A stretch of 64,000 nt of DNA from positions 186,001 to 250,000 of the forward strand of contig LLEY01000026.1 of the NCBI GenBank assembly GCA_001414485.1, read 5' to 3'. The notes under the pieces were generated by a model. It ran no database searches. It had not been told where the DNA came from and saw only the letters and a list, made by a program, of their open reading frames with translations. Both the position numbers and the translations under genes were made by a program. Positions 33,918-45,546 of the stretch are shown here, piece by piece. Within the stretch, counting starts at the first letter, position 1, and the number at the start of each line of letters is the position of its first letter. This DNA is from Calycina herbarum. Taxonomy: Eukaryota; Ascomycota; Leotiomycetes; Helotiales; Pezizellaceae.

Positions 33918-34163
33918 TCAATGATTTGCCGGACGTCGCTGAGATTCCCCTCCACGATCAACATAAGGACCTTCCGTCTCCTTCGACGCGTCCGTGGGTT
34001 TACGGTCTTTATTAAACTCGCTAGATGCATAGTTCACCGGTACTCTGAGATATTCTCCCTGAGTAACATACGGACCGATTGGATCTTTGGAGTCTTTGGA
34101 GTCTTTGTTCGCTTCTGAAGCAGGCATCTTGGTTTTAGTTCTACTGTTGTTGTTAGTCGTCAT
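33918..34163 (-). CDS. 81-residue disordered protein with an internal GPYV repeat
   Basis: An ATG frame of 81 residues, strongly charged (Lys, Asp, Glu, Arg) and Ser/Asn-rich, with two related segments GPYVTQGEYLRVP and GPYVDRGGESQRRP. No signal or membrane segment. It resembles its neighbour in size and disorder, but I see no clear sequence match between them. Function unknown. Confidence 0.5.
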   Translation of the reverse strand: MTTNNNSRTKTKMPASEANKDSKDSKDPIGPYVTQGEYLRVPVNYASSEFNKDRKPTDASKETEGPYVDRGGESQRRPANH

Positions 34164-35323
34164 TACAAAATTCCCAAGAAAGGAACTGTTTTGGAGTTTG
34201 AGGGGGATTGGATATGCACGCCTCGGTATTGCGGGCGGTTTCTGATGTTTATACCCACAAGAGGTAGTATGGTTTGAATAGATTGTTATTGCGAAACAAT
34301 GTTGGTGCCTGGTATGTTGTGTAAGGTGTTTGTGTGATAGCCTCAACGTTGAAGTGGTTGTCAAAAATGTATTGTATGTTGTAAAGAGGGGAGAGCTACT
34401 CAAGTACCATGGAGGGAGTATTTAAATATAAGCCAGGGCAAGCTAGCGTGGGCTTGAAATTGTATGTTTCCTGCGTGAATGGAATAGGTCACTTGAGTTA
34501 GAGTGCCTCCAAGGCGACGGCGAAGACGAAAATTCCAATCACGGAATTCTTTCCAATTCTGTTTAGTCACTCACTTTAAAATCTTTAACGTCCTTACAAC
34601 AAAATATTCTTGTATATATACTGCTAGCTATTCGTTGAATGAAGTTCATCTATAAATAAGTCGCCAAAAAGCAGAAAATCAGTAGACTAAATAGCAGTTA
34701 TAAATTCAAATACTTACTGGGTGGATTTGAAGTTTTCAGTAAAACTGTTTGAACGAACTGAGTAATACTAGAGATGAGGCAAAGTCACAAATACGACGGC
34801 TTTTCTTGAATAAGTGAAGAGATTTCCTGATTGGGAGGAGCTAGTAGCTAGGGCCACCACGCCACTTACAAGGGTCCAAAACTCTGATTCTTCATTATAT
34901 TGTTTACCCATACCTCGAAGCCGCTTTTAAACTCCGCCTCTATCGACAGAGTAACTTCCCAAAATTTGTTAGTACTACCACCAAAAGCTACCACCTTCAA
35001 ATTCTTTGATATCTTTACAAAAGATACCCCAAGCCATCCTGAATATTACCATGAAATTTATTTTTTATTATCTGTCTTGGGCGCATAGTTATTCGCAATG
35101 CGCCTGAGTGTTAAAATGGCAAGGCGCTAAGAAAAACACTAGCGTATTTGCGATTTGCAACAAAACTCTAGGATTGTGGGGAACGGTACACTAGCGTATA
35201 TGACAGGGGATAGGGCTTTTAAAGAGAACCGATAAGGATTTGTAGATTTGCAACTAAGCGAGAACCCCTTCCCGTCCGTTTTTCAAAGTTATTCACCCCA
35301 TCCTATTTCATTCCAAACTGAAA
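34164..35323. other. intergenic region
   Basis: No supported gene. CACTAGCGTAT occurs twice, at about 35138 and 35189. AT-rich around 34560-34720. Confidence 0.4.
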
Positions 35324-36071
35324 TCACGGTCTACATTTCTTCCACCACAGATCATTGATCAAAAACTCAGTGCTCGAGATGCTTCCCGTCGCGTTTGGAT
35401 CACTACCAGCATCCTTCGACAAGCGAACTTGAGTATTCACGTTTAAAGGGATACTCGTAGCACCACAGGCTGACCAAGTGAGAGACTGTGGTGCTTTGTC
35501 GCCGAAGAAATAATCCCCCTCTGAGGGGCCGGTGAAAGTTGCTTGCACGCTGGATTCGGTCTCGCCTAGATTTCCTCAGCATATACACTCCTCACCAAAA
35601 TGGAGTAACAAATAACTTAAACTTACTGCCAGTGAAATAGTAGAGTGATTTCAAAGTCGCGGTGATTCCAGAACTTAGTTTGACTGAACCACGATAAGAT
35701 GCTGTTTTCGGCGCGAATATGAGACCAGTGGGGTACTGCAAATTGAAGTTAAACTGGCAGTTCGCTCGGTTCCGAGTTACTGGAACATTAGGACCAATTG
35801 AGGCATTAAAAACGTTGAAGGTCGAATAGAAGCTGAGTGTAGGTGAAGGTTAATATCTATTATTGGTTTCTTGAGTCCAGGCTGCCGAGGCTTACATATT
35901 TGTGCTGTTCTTGAAAGGATAATTTATTGGCATCGAACCCTGTGGGCAACCCGTTCCACCGTAGGCGACTGTTCCAGTTATCGTAACGTTGGCGAGCGAA
36001 ACCTCTTGTGCGACGACCAAGTTTACGTTGCCAAATACAGCCAATGCAAAAAGATATATACAAGAGAACAT
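35324..36071 (-). CDS. secreted DUF4360 protein
   Basis: Three exons in minus order (36071-35896, 35832-35627, 35565-35324) join in phase for 207 residues. A signal peptide (MFSCIYLFALAVFGNVNLVVA) precedes VTITGTVAYGGTGCPQGS, the conserved N-terminal block of DUF4360. NRANCQFNFNLQYPTG and YRGSVKLSSG follow, then FTGPSEGDYFF and WSACG near the C-terminus. DUF4360 proteins are small secreted fungal (and some bacterial) proteins of unknown role. The conserved Cys residues suggest disulphides outside the cell. The intron phases and conserved blocks make the model firm. Confidence 0.88.
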
Positions 36072-38034
36072 GACTGCGATTATCAAATATTTTGGCGGGT
36101 ACTCACTGAGAGGTCGAGACTTTGAGAAGGATAAGAAGCAAATGGCACAAGAAAAGCAGACAGCGGAAGCTTTATGTTGCCACAGTACGCTACCTACTGA
36201 CTTTTCTCCGTTGCAATTTGCACTGTGTATTTCCATCGCGATGTAGAACTCGTGTTTTCAATACAGCCTATGGAATTCTGATTCATCCAAAAATGGTTGC
36301 CAACCACTCTAGGCACCCAAGGTTCCACAACGCAGCAGCTCCAGGAACCAAAAGGTACCAATCTATTTTTGGAAATTATGCTCACCTCCAAAATTGCAGC
36401 CTGGTAATCTATTCTACGGCCACGGGGTAATTACTAACTGTGGCGTGACCTTGTAACAAAATTTCTATCAGCCAACTACTACGGGTGGTGGAAGCAGGCA
36501 ACAGCGGCACAGCAAATCTATTTACCCGAGGAGGTAACCAGAACTCAACAAATATTATAAGATATTTTTATAACATAATTGGTCTTAATTCAATACGAGG
36601 ACACATCACCCAAGACTCAGAGAACGGCTGATGTATCGTATGGCGGAAAATTGGTAGCTTGAAGTGATTTCACTTACCCATATTCTAGATATACTGCTTC
36701 AGATTGTACATTTTATTCACGGATACGGCAGTCATAGTCTTATAAAAGATTAACTCGATATACCGGTGATAGCAAGGATACAACCCTCTTGGAGATTGAA
36801 AACTCTGTAGTTTGTAAATAAGAGTTCTCGCGCCCCCCCTCCCCCCCCTTCCAAAAAGGATAAAAACTTGTAGATAAACATGATCATGATATAGGAGCAA
36901 AAAGTGCCTACAAACTATTTAGGGAGAATATTGGCATCGAGGTCTTGGTATAGAATAAGTAGGTGTTCCCGTAAAAAAGTCACAACTTTTTTAAGCGAAC
37001 AGAACTTGATTCCTTGAAACTTACTTTCAATTATTGCTAAACTCCCTCGTAGCCCACGATTAAAGGTTTGTCACCAATACACCAAAAATACAAGTACCAA
37101 TAACCACAGAAGGGCAACATGATTGCGGAAGAATATTCAACAATCATTAGAGACTAAAATGCCGGTCCAGCAAAATAACTTTCTCACCAAAATCCACAAC
37201 TCATCGAAATAAATGAGCAAGCGACATACACAGCCTTGTCAAATACACATTCGGAATGCCTGCTCACGAATTATCGGAGATTGGAATTTCATGGTGGCTC
37301 ATGAGCAGCACCCCCCTCGCTCTCCAAATTTGGGTACAAGGCCTTTTATTTAAACGACTCGGGCCATGTAAACAAACCCGAACTCTATTGCTCCCTTTTA
37401 CCGTCGATCCTTGAACTACTCCCGGATGAATCTATCTCACCTTACGTACCCTCAAAGACATTATTCCAAGGAGACGAAAGCACTCCATAGATACTGAATC
37501 AGAGAGGTCAGTAAGAATATTTTCTCTTTTTGTCTAGTTAGACTGTTTCTCTCTAGTTTACGTTCCGCCACATCCATCGCAAGAAGGCATACAATACCGC
37601 AGTACCCTAAAAAGACTAGCACAACTAGTAAGGGGTTTTAATAGACTGAGGACAAGCACCCAACAGGGAGCAAGGACAAGTAAGAAGAAAAGCAGAACGA
37701 AAGACAATATGAGAGACGCATCTTCAATTATAACAGGTAGTTCTTCTTCTGCGAGTAGAAATAACATTGCTCCTTTGGGGTATTTCCAAAAGCAAGACGA
37801 GGTGCTCCCATGAAATTGAAATAATAAAGTGAGAAAAATTAGAATTAAAAAGTAAAAACTCGTCCCTCAAGAAGGAAGGTCCCTGAGTTTGGGATTTCCC
37901 ATATGAAAGGGCACTGCTCATGGGATCAATGCCTGCTTGGTATGAGTATCAGCACCGACCGTATTACCAACCCAACACCAGCCCAAGCCAACCATGTACG
38001 TTGAAAACCCCTCACTTCACCTTTCATTATCATC
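36072..38034. other. 2-kb intergenic region
   Basis: Apart from a candidate small ORF at 37558-37767 I see no gene. C-runs lie at 36833-36848. Most of it is upstream of the DUF4360 gene and 3' of the SDR gene. Confidence 0.4.
37558..37767 (-). CDS. candidate 69-residue one-TM protein with Cys-rich end
   Basis: ATG frame: an acidic N-terminus, a long hydrophobic helix (SFVLLFFLLVLAPCWVLVLS) and a tail ending CMPSCDGCGGT. The topology is protein-like, but there is no homologue I recognise and the region is otherwise non-coding. Confidence 0.2.
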   Translation of the reverse strand: MLFLLAEEELPVIIEDASLILSFVLLFFLLVLAPCWVLVLSLLKPLTSCASLFRVLRYCMPSCDGCGGT

Positions 38035-39061
38035 TCACTCCCTCTTCCTTCTCAAAATTAACGCCTTCAACCTCGCTAATCCCCATGTATTCCTCATAAC
38101 CCTATCAAACACCCAACCCCCCAACCCCAAATTCCACGCCCACCAAATCTCCCTCGCTCGATTACCCCTCCAAAACCAAGGTCTCGGACTCCCCCTCAAC
38201 GCCTCGTCCACCACTCCCCTCGCATAATCCCTTGCTGGCATCGCCCCCTCCTGACTATGTTTAATCCTCCGTTGATGTTCAGACCCAATCTCTGTGTATA
38301 AACTTCCCTCGGGTAACTTCCTCTCTGTCCTCGCGATATCACTCTTTACACCACCAGTAACCACAGTCATTACTCGAACTCCGAAGGGTTCTAGTTCTAA
38401 TCTGAGTGTGTTGGAGTATGAATGGAGGGCGGCTTTAGAGGCGTTGTATATACTCCCGAATACGTAGGGGATGATTCCCGCGACGGAACCGATGTTGAGT
38501 ATTAAACTGGGCGAGGCGGTGATTAAGAGGGGAACGAAAGCTTGGTTCAAAGCAACGATGGCGAAGAAATTCGTTTCGAAGGTCTGTCGAACTTCGTCGA
38601 GGGGAGCGTCGAGGGCTGGGAGAGTGAGGTTTCGGCCACTGTTAGAAGAGGGAGTTAGTCGATATCGCAACAAGAACACAAGAGAAAAATAGGGAAACAA
38701 ACGCATTATGAACCAAAATATCTAACCCTCTCCCTCCAACCAAAGCCTCCACCGCGTTCTTCGCCCACCTAATACTCTCCTCACTCGTCACATCGAGGCT
38801 CAACGTCGTCATCCCCATCTCCTCCAATTCCGCGAGGGAATCCCTACTCCTCGCCGTTGCAATGACATGCAATCCCTTCGCATGGAATTCTCGCGCGAGA
38901 GCATTGCCAATTCCCACACCGGCACATCTAGGTAGAGAGTCAATCAGCCTATTGAGCTTCCAATACCCCTCCATCGCCCGGGATCTCCATGGAGGGGAAG
39001 CAATTTGGTGGAGGCTTTACCCAGTGATTAACACCGTTTTCTTTCCTTGGGTTTGAGACAT
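38035..39061 (-). CDS. short-chain dehydrogenase, AYR1-like (1-acyl-DHAP reductase type)
   Basis: Three exons in minus order (39061-39021, 38927-38703, 38638-38035) give 289 residues. The N-terminus reads KKTVLITGCAGVGIGNALA, the TGxxxGxG cofactor site, formed across the first splice junction. LDILVHNAG, formed across the second junction, is the NNAG position. YNASKAALHSYSNTLRLELE carries YxxxK. NIGSVAGIIP supplies the catalytic Ser. The run LRLELEPFGVRVMTVVTGGV is typical of fungal Ayr1-type reductases, which use NADPH to reduce 1-acyl-dihydroxyacetone phosphate at the ER or lipid droplets. A hydrophobic/basic C-terminus ends the protein. Confidence 0.92.
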
Positions 39062-39696
39062 GATTGTCGTGTCGGATTGTCGTTTCCCTAATCCTTTCCG
39101 TGGCCAACTTCTACTTGTGAGAAGGACAGTCCATGCCTTCGAGTGATATTTGGCGTTTCATGGACTTCGGGAAAACAGTTCCCGCACCGACCCGATGCCG
39201 AGCCGGCCGAGCCGAGAAGCCAACCTCCCAGCCTCTTCCTTTTCACGACCAAAGTATTCCAAGTCATATCAAACTGGCTACCGACGTGGGATTTATCATC
39301 GAGGATTACTGCTACAGATTTGGGCTCTGCAAGCCGAATCTCACAGCGCAGCCGGCCCACTTAGCAAAGCTCTTTTTTTTCAACCAATTTCCATTGTTGG
39401 ATCAAGTCTAAGATATTTATGTATACTCCCGCATTCATTAATCCACTCCCTATCACAATCTCATACTCCACTTGAATTCTAACATTTTCCGCAGACAAAG
39501 TAGACATAATCATATGTGTCCTGTGCTGAACCAGCAACTTCCAAATTGAACATAGGAAAACAAAAATTTGGCAAATGCCCTCACAAAATTGAACATGTCC
39601 TTATGTCCTCCAACAAAATTGAGTGCCTGATCTCGAAGCAAAGATGGGGTGCGAATTGATAAAAAGAAAGAAAAACATCAACCTCAAGTTGACTGA
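39062..39696. other. intergenic region
   Basis: Overlapping + frames at 39133-39482 share no domain signal and look like chance. Promoter of the SDR gene and 3' flank of the mucin-like gene. Confidence 0.4.
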
Positions 39697-42600
39697 TCAT
39701 TGGTCATCCTCCTCAATCTCCTCCTCGATTTTTTCAAATTCCTTGAGGAATTCTTCAATCATTTCCTCGAGCTCCTCGTCGGCCTCCGCGTTATGGTGGC
39801 CCTTGCCGTGGTGCTTGGTAGATTTGGTGGGGGCAGCCTCTGGGTAAGGATTGAGGTTGTATGGTGGTGGTGCCGAGTAAGCTGGCGGGGAAGAGAAATG
39901 GTAGGGTGGTGGTGGGTTGAAAGTGTACGCAGGAGGCAAACTCTTGCCCGTGGTTTGAGTACCCGAGTTATCAGATACCGTGCTTCCACTTGAGGATGTG
40001 GCCGGGTCGTATGAAGAGCTTCCGACAGGTGCTGATCCAGTTACAGTGAGCAGAGTTGATGGAACTGATGTCGCCTTCGTGAGGGAAGAGCTGACAGGTG
40101 ATGGCGCAATAGTGCTTGTCAATTCCCCTGCGGAAATTGTTAGTAATTGATAGAAGAGTTGGAGAATGCACAAAGCTTACCAGAATTTGAAGCAATTGAA
40201 GAGGGAGAGGCGCCATTCTCGAGAGTGCAACTGGTTGTGGTCGCGGGGATAATTGGTCCCCCTGGCTGACTGCCCTGAGAGACTGGAGAACCTCCAGGTA
40301 CGCTAGCTGTTTCACCGCTGTTATCTGAGGCGGTAGAGCCAAGCGAGCTGCTAGTGATAGTAGGATCAGTCGCGTATGTCGATGGGGCAACAGTCGGGTA
40401 TGGAGTCAAAGATGGAGCAGAAATAATGGTACCGCTATTGCCTGAAGCTGTGCTTGACTGGATCGTACTGCCTGGGTCGAGTACCGATTGACTTGGAAGG
40501 TATGGCACTAAAGAAGACGCAGAAGTTGTGGACTCTCCGCTACTATCAGAAGCCGAAGAAGGAATGCTTGTGGCAACTGGATCGCCCAAAGATACTGTAG
40601 AAGATGGTGTGGGAAAGCCGCCATATGGATCCAAGGTTGAAGAGGAAGAACCACTATTCTCAGCTGTAGTCGTGACAGAACCTGTTCCCGTGGGACCGAC
40701 AAAGGTCGTTGAATTGGCTGTGACTGGGTATGGAATACTGGTTGGAAGAGCAGACGATGATGAAGCGGTCACTCCACCGTTATCACTAGTAGATGAACTC
40801 AAAACGCTAGTGCCGGTGGGATCAATTACGACAGTCGAATTAGCTGTTACTGGATATGGCACACTCTCGGATTCTGTCGATGATGAAATCTCACCGGACA
40901 CACTCGAAGAAGGAGCAGTCGTCAAGGGAACGCTTGGGTAACCTGTGCCGGTCGGCAAAAAGGTTTCAGTACTGCTGTTACCTGTGGGATAAGGGACCGA
41001 GGTCGATTCGCCGCTATCGCCTGAAGAACTAGTACTAGCAGTTGGCGCAGGGTGGTGTGAATGGGTTCGACTTCGTGTTCTCGAGGAGTGAGAGAATCCA
41101 CCAGAGACGGTCGTGCTTGGATCAGATGGCGTTGCTGTTGCACTTTCATTGCATGAGGTGTATGGAGCTTGAGTCGGAGCAAGGCCGGAACTAGATTCAA
41201 CTGAACCAGTACCTGTTGGCAAGACGATGCTAGTCAAATTGGAAACTGGGTATGGTGTTGTGGCAGACGACGCACCATCATCCGACCCAGAACTTGTTCC
41301 AGCAGATGTGCTCGGCAAAGTGATAGTTGGCGAAATCACTGAAATTGTGTCTGTGGAGATGGAAACAACTGTCGAGGTGGAATCGCTGCCAGATTGGTAC
41401 GGAAGCGATCCTGCTGACGAGGCGCCACCAACGTTTGTGCCATTACTGGTTGGGTATGGCGCAAATGTAGAATCACTCGAAGAGGAGACCACGCCCGAGA
41501 CACTGGACTGAGAAACACCAGTTGATAATGGCGCACTGTTCGTGATAGTTGGATCATATGATGATACACTAGACTCAGGCAATAGAGCTGTTCCAGTTCC
41601 AACAAGAGTCGATGAGTTACCACTTGGGTAGAGTGCTGTGCTTGTTGGGAACGGCACAGTAATCGTGGAGTAGACAGAAGATGTGATTATTGTAGTTCCA
41701 TCATAACCAGGCGGTCCACTTGCGGTTGGCCCAACTCCCGTTGAGGAGTTTGAAGTCTGAAAAGGAGCCGAGCTTGGCAGAGATGAAGTTGCTCCAGAGG
41801 AATCCGACTGAGAGAAGCTAGATGAAACAATTGCTGATGTTGTCTCGACAGCTGACAACGAAGACTTTGTGCTACTCGCGGAAGGTGTCTGGAAGATTGG
41901 TGGTGATGTTTCAGAAGCGCTCGGAGTTGTCCCGATAACAGTTGGGAACGTCTCCACATCGCTGATGGAACCGCTAGACTTCGTGATGGCGGGATCTGTG
42001 ACAATGCCACTATTGCTCGACGTCAAGGGAGCGGCAGGTCCAGTCACAATACATGAGCATGCTGATGAGACTTTTGATGGCGTGTTGTCACACTTCGCTA
42101 CGAAAGCTGGAAGGCCAGTCGTAGCAGTGTTCGTAGACGCAGTGTAGCTAGAGCAGAACTTGACTCCACTTGCAGAGGCTTGCATGAGTTGTCGGAAACA
42201 ATTGTTACGATGGCAACCAGATGGTTGAGCCACTGATGTGGAAGTAACATAAGGTGTGGAAGATGATGTGATAGCTCCCGAAGAAATGGCTGTAGAAGCA
42301 CCATCAGAACTGCTAGTCGACAAAGATGGATCAGAAGGAACGGAAGAAGACGAGTCAGAGCCCGAGGGGGTGGTTGTGGAAACACCATCAGAACTGCTAG
42401 TCGACAAAGATGGACCAGAAGGAACGGAAGAAGACGAGTCAGAACCCGAGGGGGTTGTTGTGGAAACACCATCAGAACTGGAGGAGCTTGTGGATAGTCC
42501 CGGATCATAGGGATCGAGGGTTGTTGTCACTGTCGACGACTTAGAAGCTGATGAGGCTGTGATACCGCTGTTATCTCCGGTGGAAATTGTCGACGTCGGA

Positions 42601-43427
42601 TCCACCAAAGTTTGAGAAGAAACCTCAGAACTGGGGAACCCAGGGTCATATGGATCGTAAGGAGCCGACGAAGATGAAGATTCGGGAGATGGCAGGGCAG
42701 TCACGCCGCTATTACCCCCAGTGGTAATTGTCGATGCGGGATCAATCAAAGTTTGAGATGATGACTCGGAACTTGGAAACCCAGGGTCATATGGATCATA
42801 GGTCGTCAATGAGGAGGATTGAGGTGTAGCTGTGACGCCGCTATTATCACCGGTGCTGATAGTCGTTCCGGGATCAACCAGAGTTTGAGAAGAAGATTCA
42901 GGACTGGAGACAACACCAGTGCTCAGGGGGATAGAAGTCAAGCTAGATGCAGTATAGGAGAAGCCCGTGGATGCAGTGACGAGAGAGCTGCTAGATGATT
43001 GGCTAGATGATTCCAAGGTGGCAGAAGACGATGCTTGAAGAGAAGATTCCGAAGAAGTGGTAGCAGGGTCTGAAAATTGAAACATCAGTTTTGATAATTA
43101 TGAAGTCTCTTGTTGTCCGCACTTACCAGAATATTGAGAACTCGAAGAGGATGTGGCTTCACCCGAATCACTCGAGAGAGCAGAGGAAGATTCCGAGGTG
43201 GTTTGTGAGATGGTTGGCTGAGGTCCATAGCCACCATAGCTGTAATGGGCATAGGCAGGAGGGGCTCTCTTGCCTGCTCCATACACATTGTATTGAGGCG
43301 GGGCGAATTCTCCAGAGACGTCTCGTTGTTGTGGGTTGAGCAAGCCGGGCAGACCTTGGGTGACAGGTAGCAATGCCAGGAGGAAAGCGGTTGACGCGAG
43401 GCCAACGCTCAGAGGGTTGAGTCTCAT
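39697..43427 (-). CDS. large Ser/Thr-rich (mucin-like) secreted protein
   Basis: Three exons in minus order (43427-43127, 43069-40181, 40127-39697) join in phase, 1206 residues. A signal peptide (LASTAFLLALLPVTQGLPG) is followed by a Tyr/Pro/Gly stretch and then about 950 residues of Ser/Thr/Pro repeats. These include several SSSQTLVDPxSTISTGDNSG-like units, a 28-residue unit duplicated in tandem (84-bp DNA period, 42301-42480), and PYPVTANST/PTGTG units. A Cys module interrupts it (CHRNNCFRQLM, FCSSYTA, SSACSCIV), of a kind common in fungal secreted proteins. The end is Pro/Tyr-rich and then acidic (FEKIEEEIEEDD), with no GPI signal. Likely heavily O-mannosylated at the cell surface or secreted; exact role unknown. 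Confidence 0.87.
42301..42480 (-). repeat. 84-bp in-frame tandem repeat inside the mucin-like gene
   Basis: CCATCAGAACTGCTAGTCGA starts at 42301 and 42385, and its beginning again at 42469. The copies differ by a few bases and encode Ser-rich 28-residue units. Prone to length change. Confidence 0.8.
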
Positions 43428-45546
43428 GATGATCTGGGAAGACGACAAGTTTAGTGTATTTCCAGGACAAAGAGAAGTGATGGCGGCATAAATTTCGAGG
43501 CAAGAGGGACTTACGGAAAAGCAGTTCAAACTTGGGACTCGAAAGCAGGATGAAGTTGAGGAAAAAAGAGTGACAGGAAGCAGCTGCTAACCAGCGCCTT
43601 GAAGATTCTAAATACTTGCCTTTGCCTTGAACCAGAACGACGTGTCGAATCGAGAGGTCGATGTCGAGAGAGGACAAGCACAGAGGGTTGAATGAGGAAA
43701 AGGAAAGGACCAAATGAGTGTGGGCAAGGAAGCAAGATATATGGAGGCAAACGGAGGGGAGATGTGAGAAGAACCTGGAAGGGAAGTGCAAAAGGAGAGT
43801 GGCGGCGGTGGTGGAGAGAGGAAGGAGAAGAATTGACGACATCGAGGGAGAGAGACTTTCGGATACCCGTTGCCGGTCTGTCCCGTGGGCAGGTACCTGC
43901 ATCTGCACCTGCCTCCATAAAAGAGTGGTAGCGAGGTGGAGAGTCTGGAGAAGCGGGCAGGCGCGAGAAACGCTGCTTCCCTTCAACGGGAAACCGCGAT
44001 TCTCAACGACACGACACACCACCACACCCTCAATCTACGACCACATGTCTCTCCTCGCTCTTGCGCGAACACCAGTTCGTCTTGACGTGCAACCTCCCAT
44101 GGCCTAGTTCTCATCCACTCGGCTTCCAACGCGCAATTATTCCATGGTCTGTCAGTCTATCAACAAATTTGTTTCATCTCCAATTTTCACCAAGACGTCG
44201 TACAGGACAAGCCACGGTAACAGGCATCCGGTGCTCTCTCCAAAGAGGCAGGGAGCAGCGCCGACGCAACGGGGAATGGCCAGTGTGAGGAGAACACCAA
44301 GATGAAAGATTTGGGAGAAACGAGAAAACAGAGCCACAAATCGAGGACACAAAACCGAGGTTTTCTCCCCTTTGGGTCAGGTTTGGGACTGGACAAAGAA
44401 ATTCCCAAGTCGCTGGGCCTGGGGAAGTACTGGGTCCAAGCACTACATCTCCCTCCAGCTCAAGTGATACGAAGAAGGCAACCCGCATCGAATTAACTCC
44501 ACTGAAGTGACACTGCAAAGAACCGATCTACATATGCAGGCAGGGGCACTCGTTCCTGCATCAACCCACACCTGATTCGACATGTTAAGTGCAGAAACCT
44601 CGAGAGGCTGAATCTTCGGAGCATTGCGGAGCATTGAATTCGAACTGAAGCTTCCGCAGCCTGCAGGGCAATCCTAGGAGTACTGGCGTGGTCCCCTTGA
44701 ATGATTCATCCTCTCCAATTTCAATACGCTGACCTTTCTTCCAGAAAAATAAGAATGCGTATCAAGTCAAAACTCCACCACCCCCCCTCACCGGCTCTTC
44801 TTGGCTCTTTTCCTGCCAACAAACGCAACTCTCCTTCATCTCCAGAATTGAATGATAACTACATCATCGAAGACTGCACCCCCTCTCGGTGAAACTCCCG
44901 AGATGCTTTGCTGCAGGCATTCAACGTGACAGCCGTAGGGATTATTTTATCTTCGCACTGCAGCAATATCGCCTGCATGAGCCCCTGCTATGCAAGTAGC
45001 TATTTTGGAACCCCAACAAAGCTCCGTTTGCAGGATCGACAGACGAATACATCGATTGGACAGTTACAAGAAAACGGTTGGGATAGAAGGCGGGGTACCT
45101 CGAAGCACTCGACAGGTCCCGCCTTACAACATCGGGGGGATTCTTCCTATGCGGAACGGGTATGTTGTAGCTGCTACATGCTGAGTTGAAAGACGATGAT
45201 GCACTATGTGCATTCTTTGGGAAGTTTAAACTTGCAAAATAACTGAAGAACGTTATCGTCAGTTCCGAACATGGGAAGCACCAAATTTCTTCTCGAAACA
45301 TCGACTCGATAACTAGTCATTAAATTCTTATCTACCGGGTCTTCGAAGCACCACGCTAGAAAATGGCTATTTGACAAGCGTGTTAGAAAGCTACAGTAGA
45401 TTGCCGGAAAAGGTGCCGGAAAAGGTGACGGATCCTCGCACTCGCTCAAGTTACACCAGACCCTTGGAGCGACACGCACACAACTAGACCACCAGATCAT
45501 CATTGTACGACCAGGGTCTAATTACGGGAAGTTGCATGTGTACTCC
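43428..45546. other. 2.1-kb intergenic region
   Basis: A 130-codon minus ATG frame (43526-43918) just upstream of the mucin-like gene is Ser/Arg/Leu-rich without domains and may be an upstream ORF or chance. Further right there are only short unsupported frames. GCCGGAAAAGGT occurs twice in tandem at about 45402-45425. Confidence 0.4.

Noticed and set aside
40528..42510. Long + strand frames opposite the mucin-like gene
   Set aside because: Mirror frames of a repetitive Ser/Thr gene; no start context or domain.
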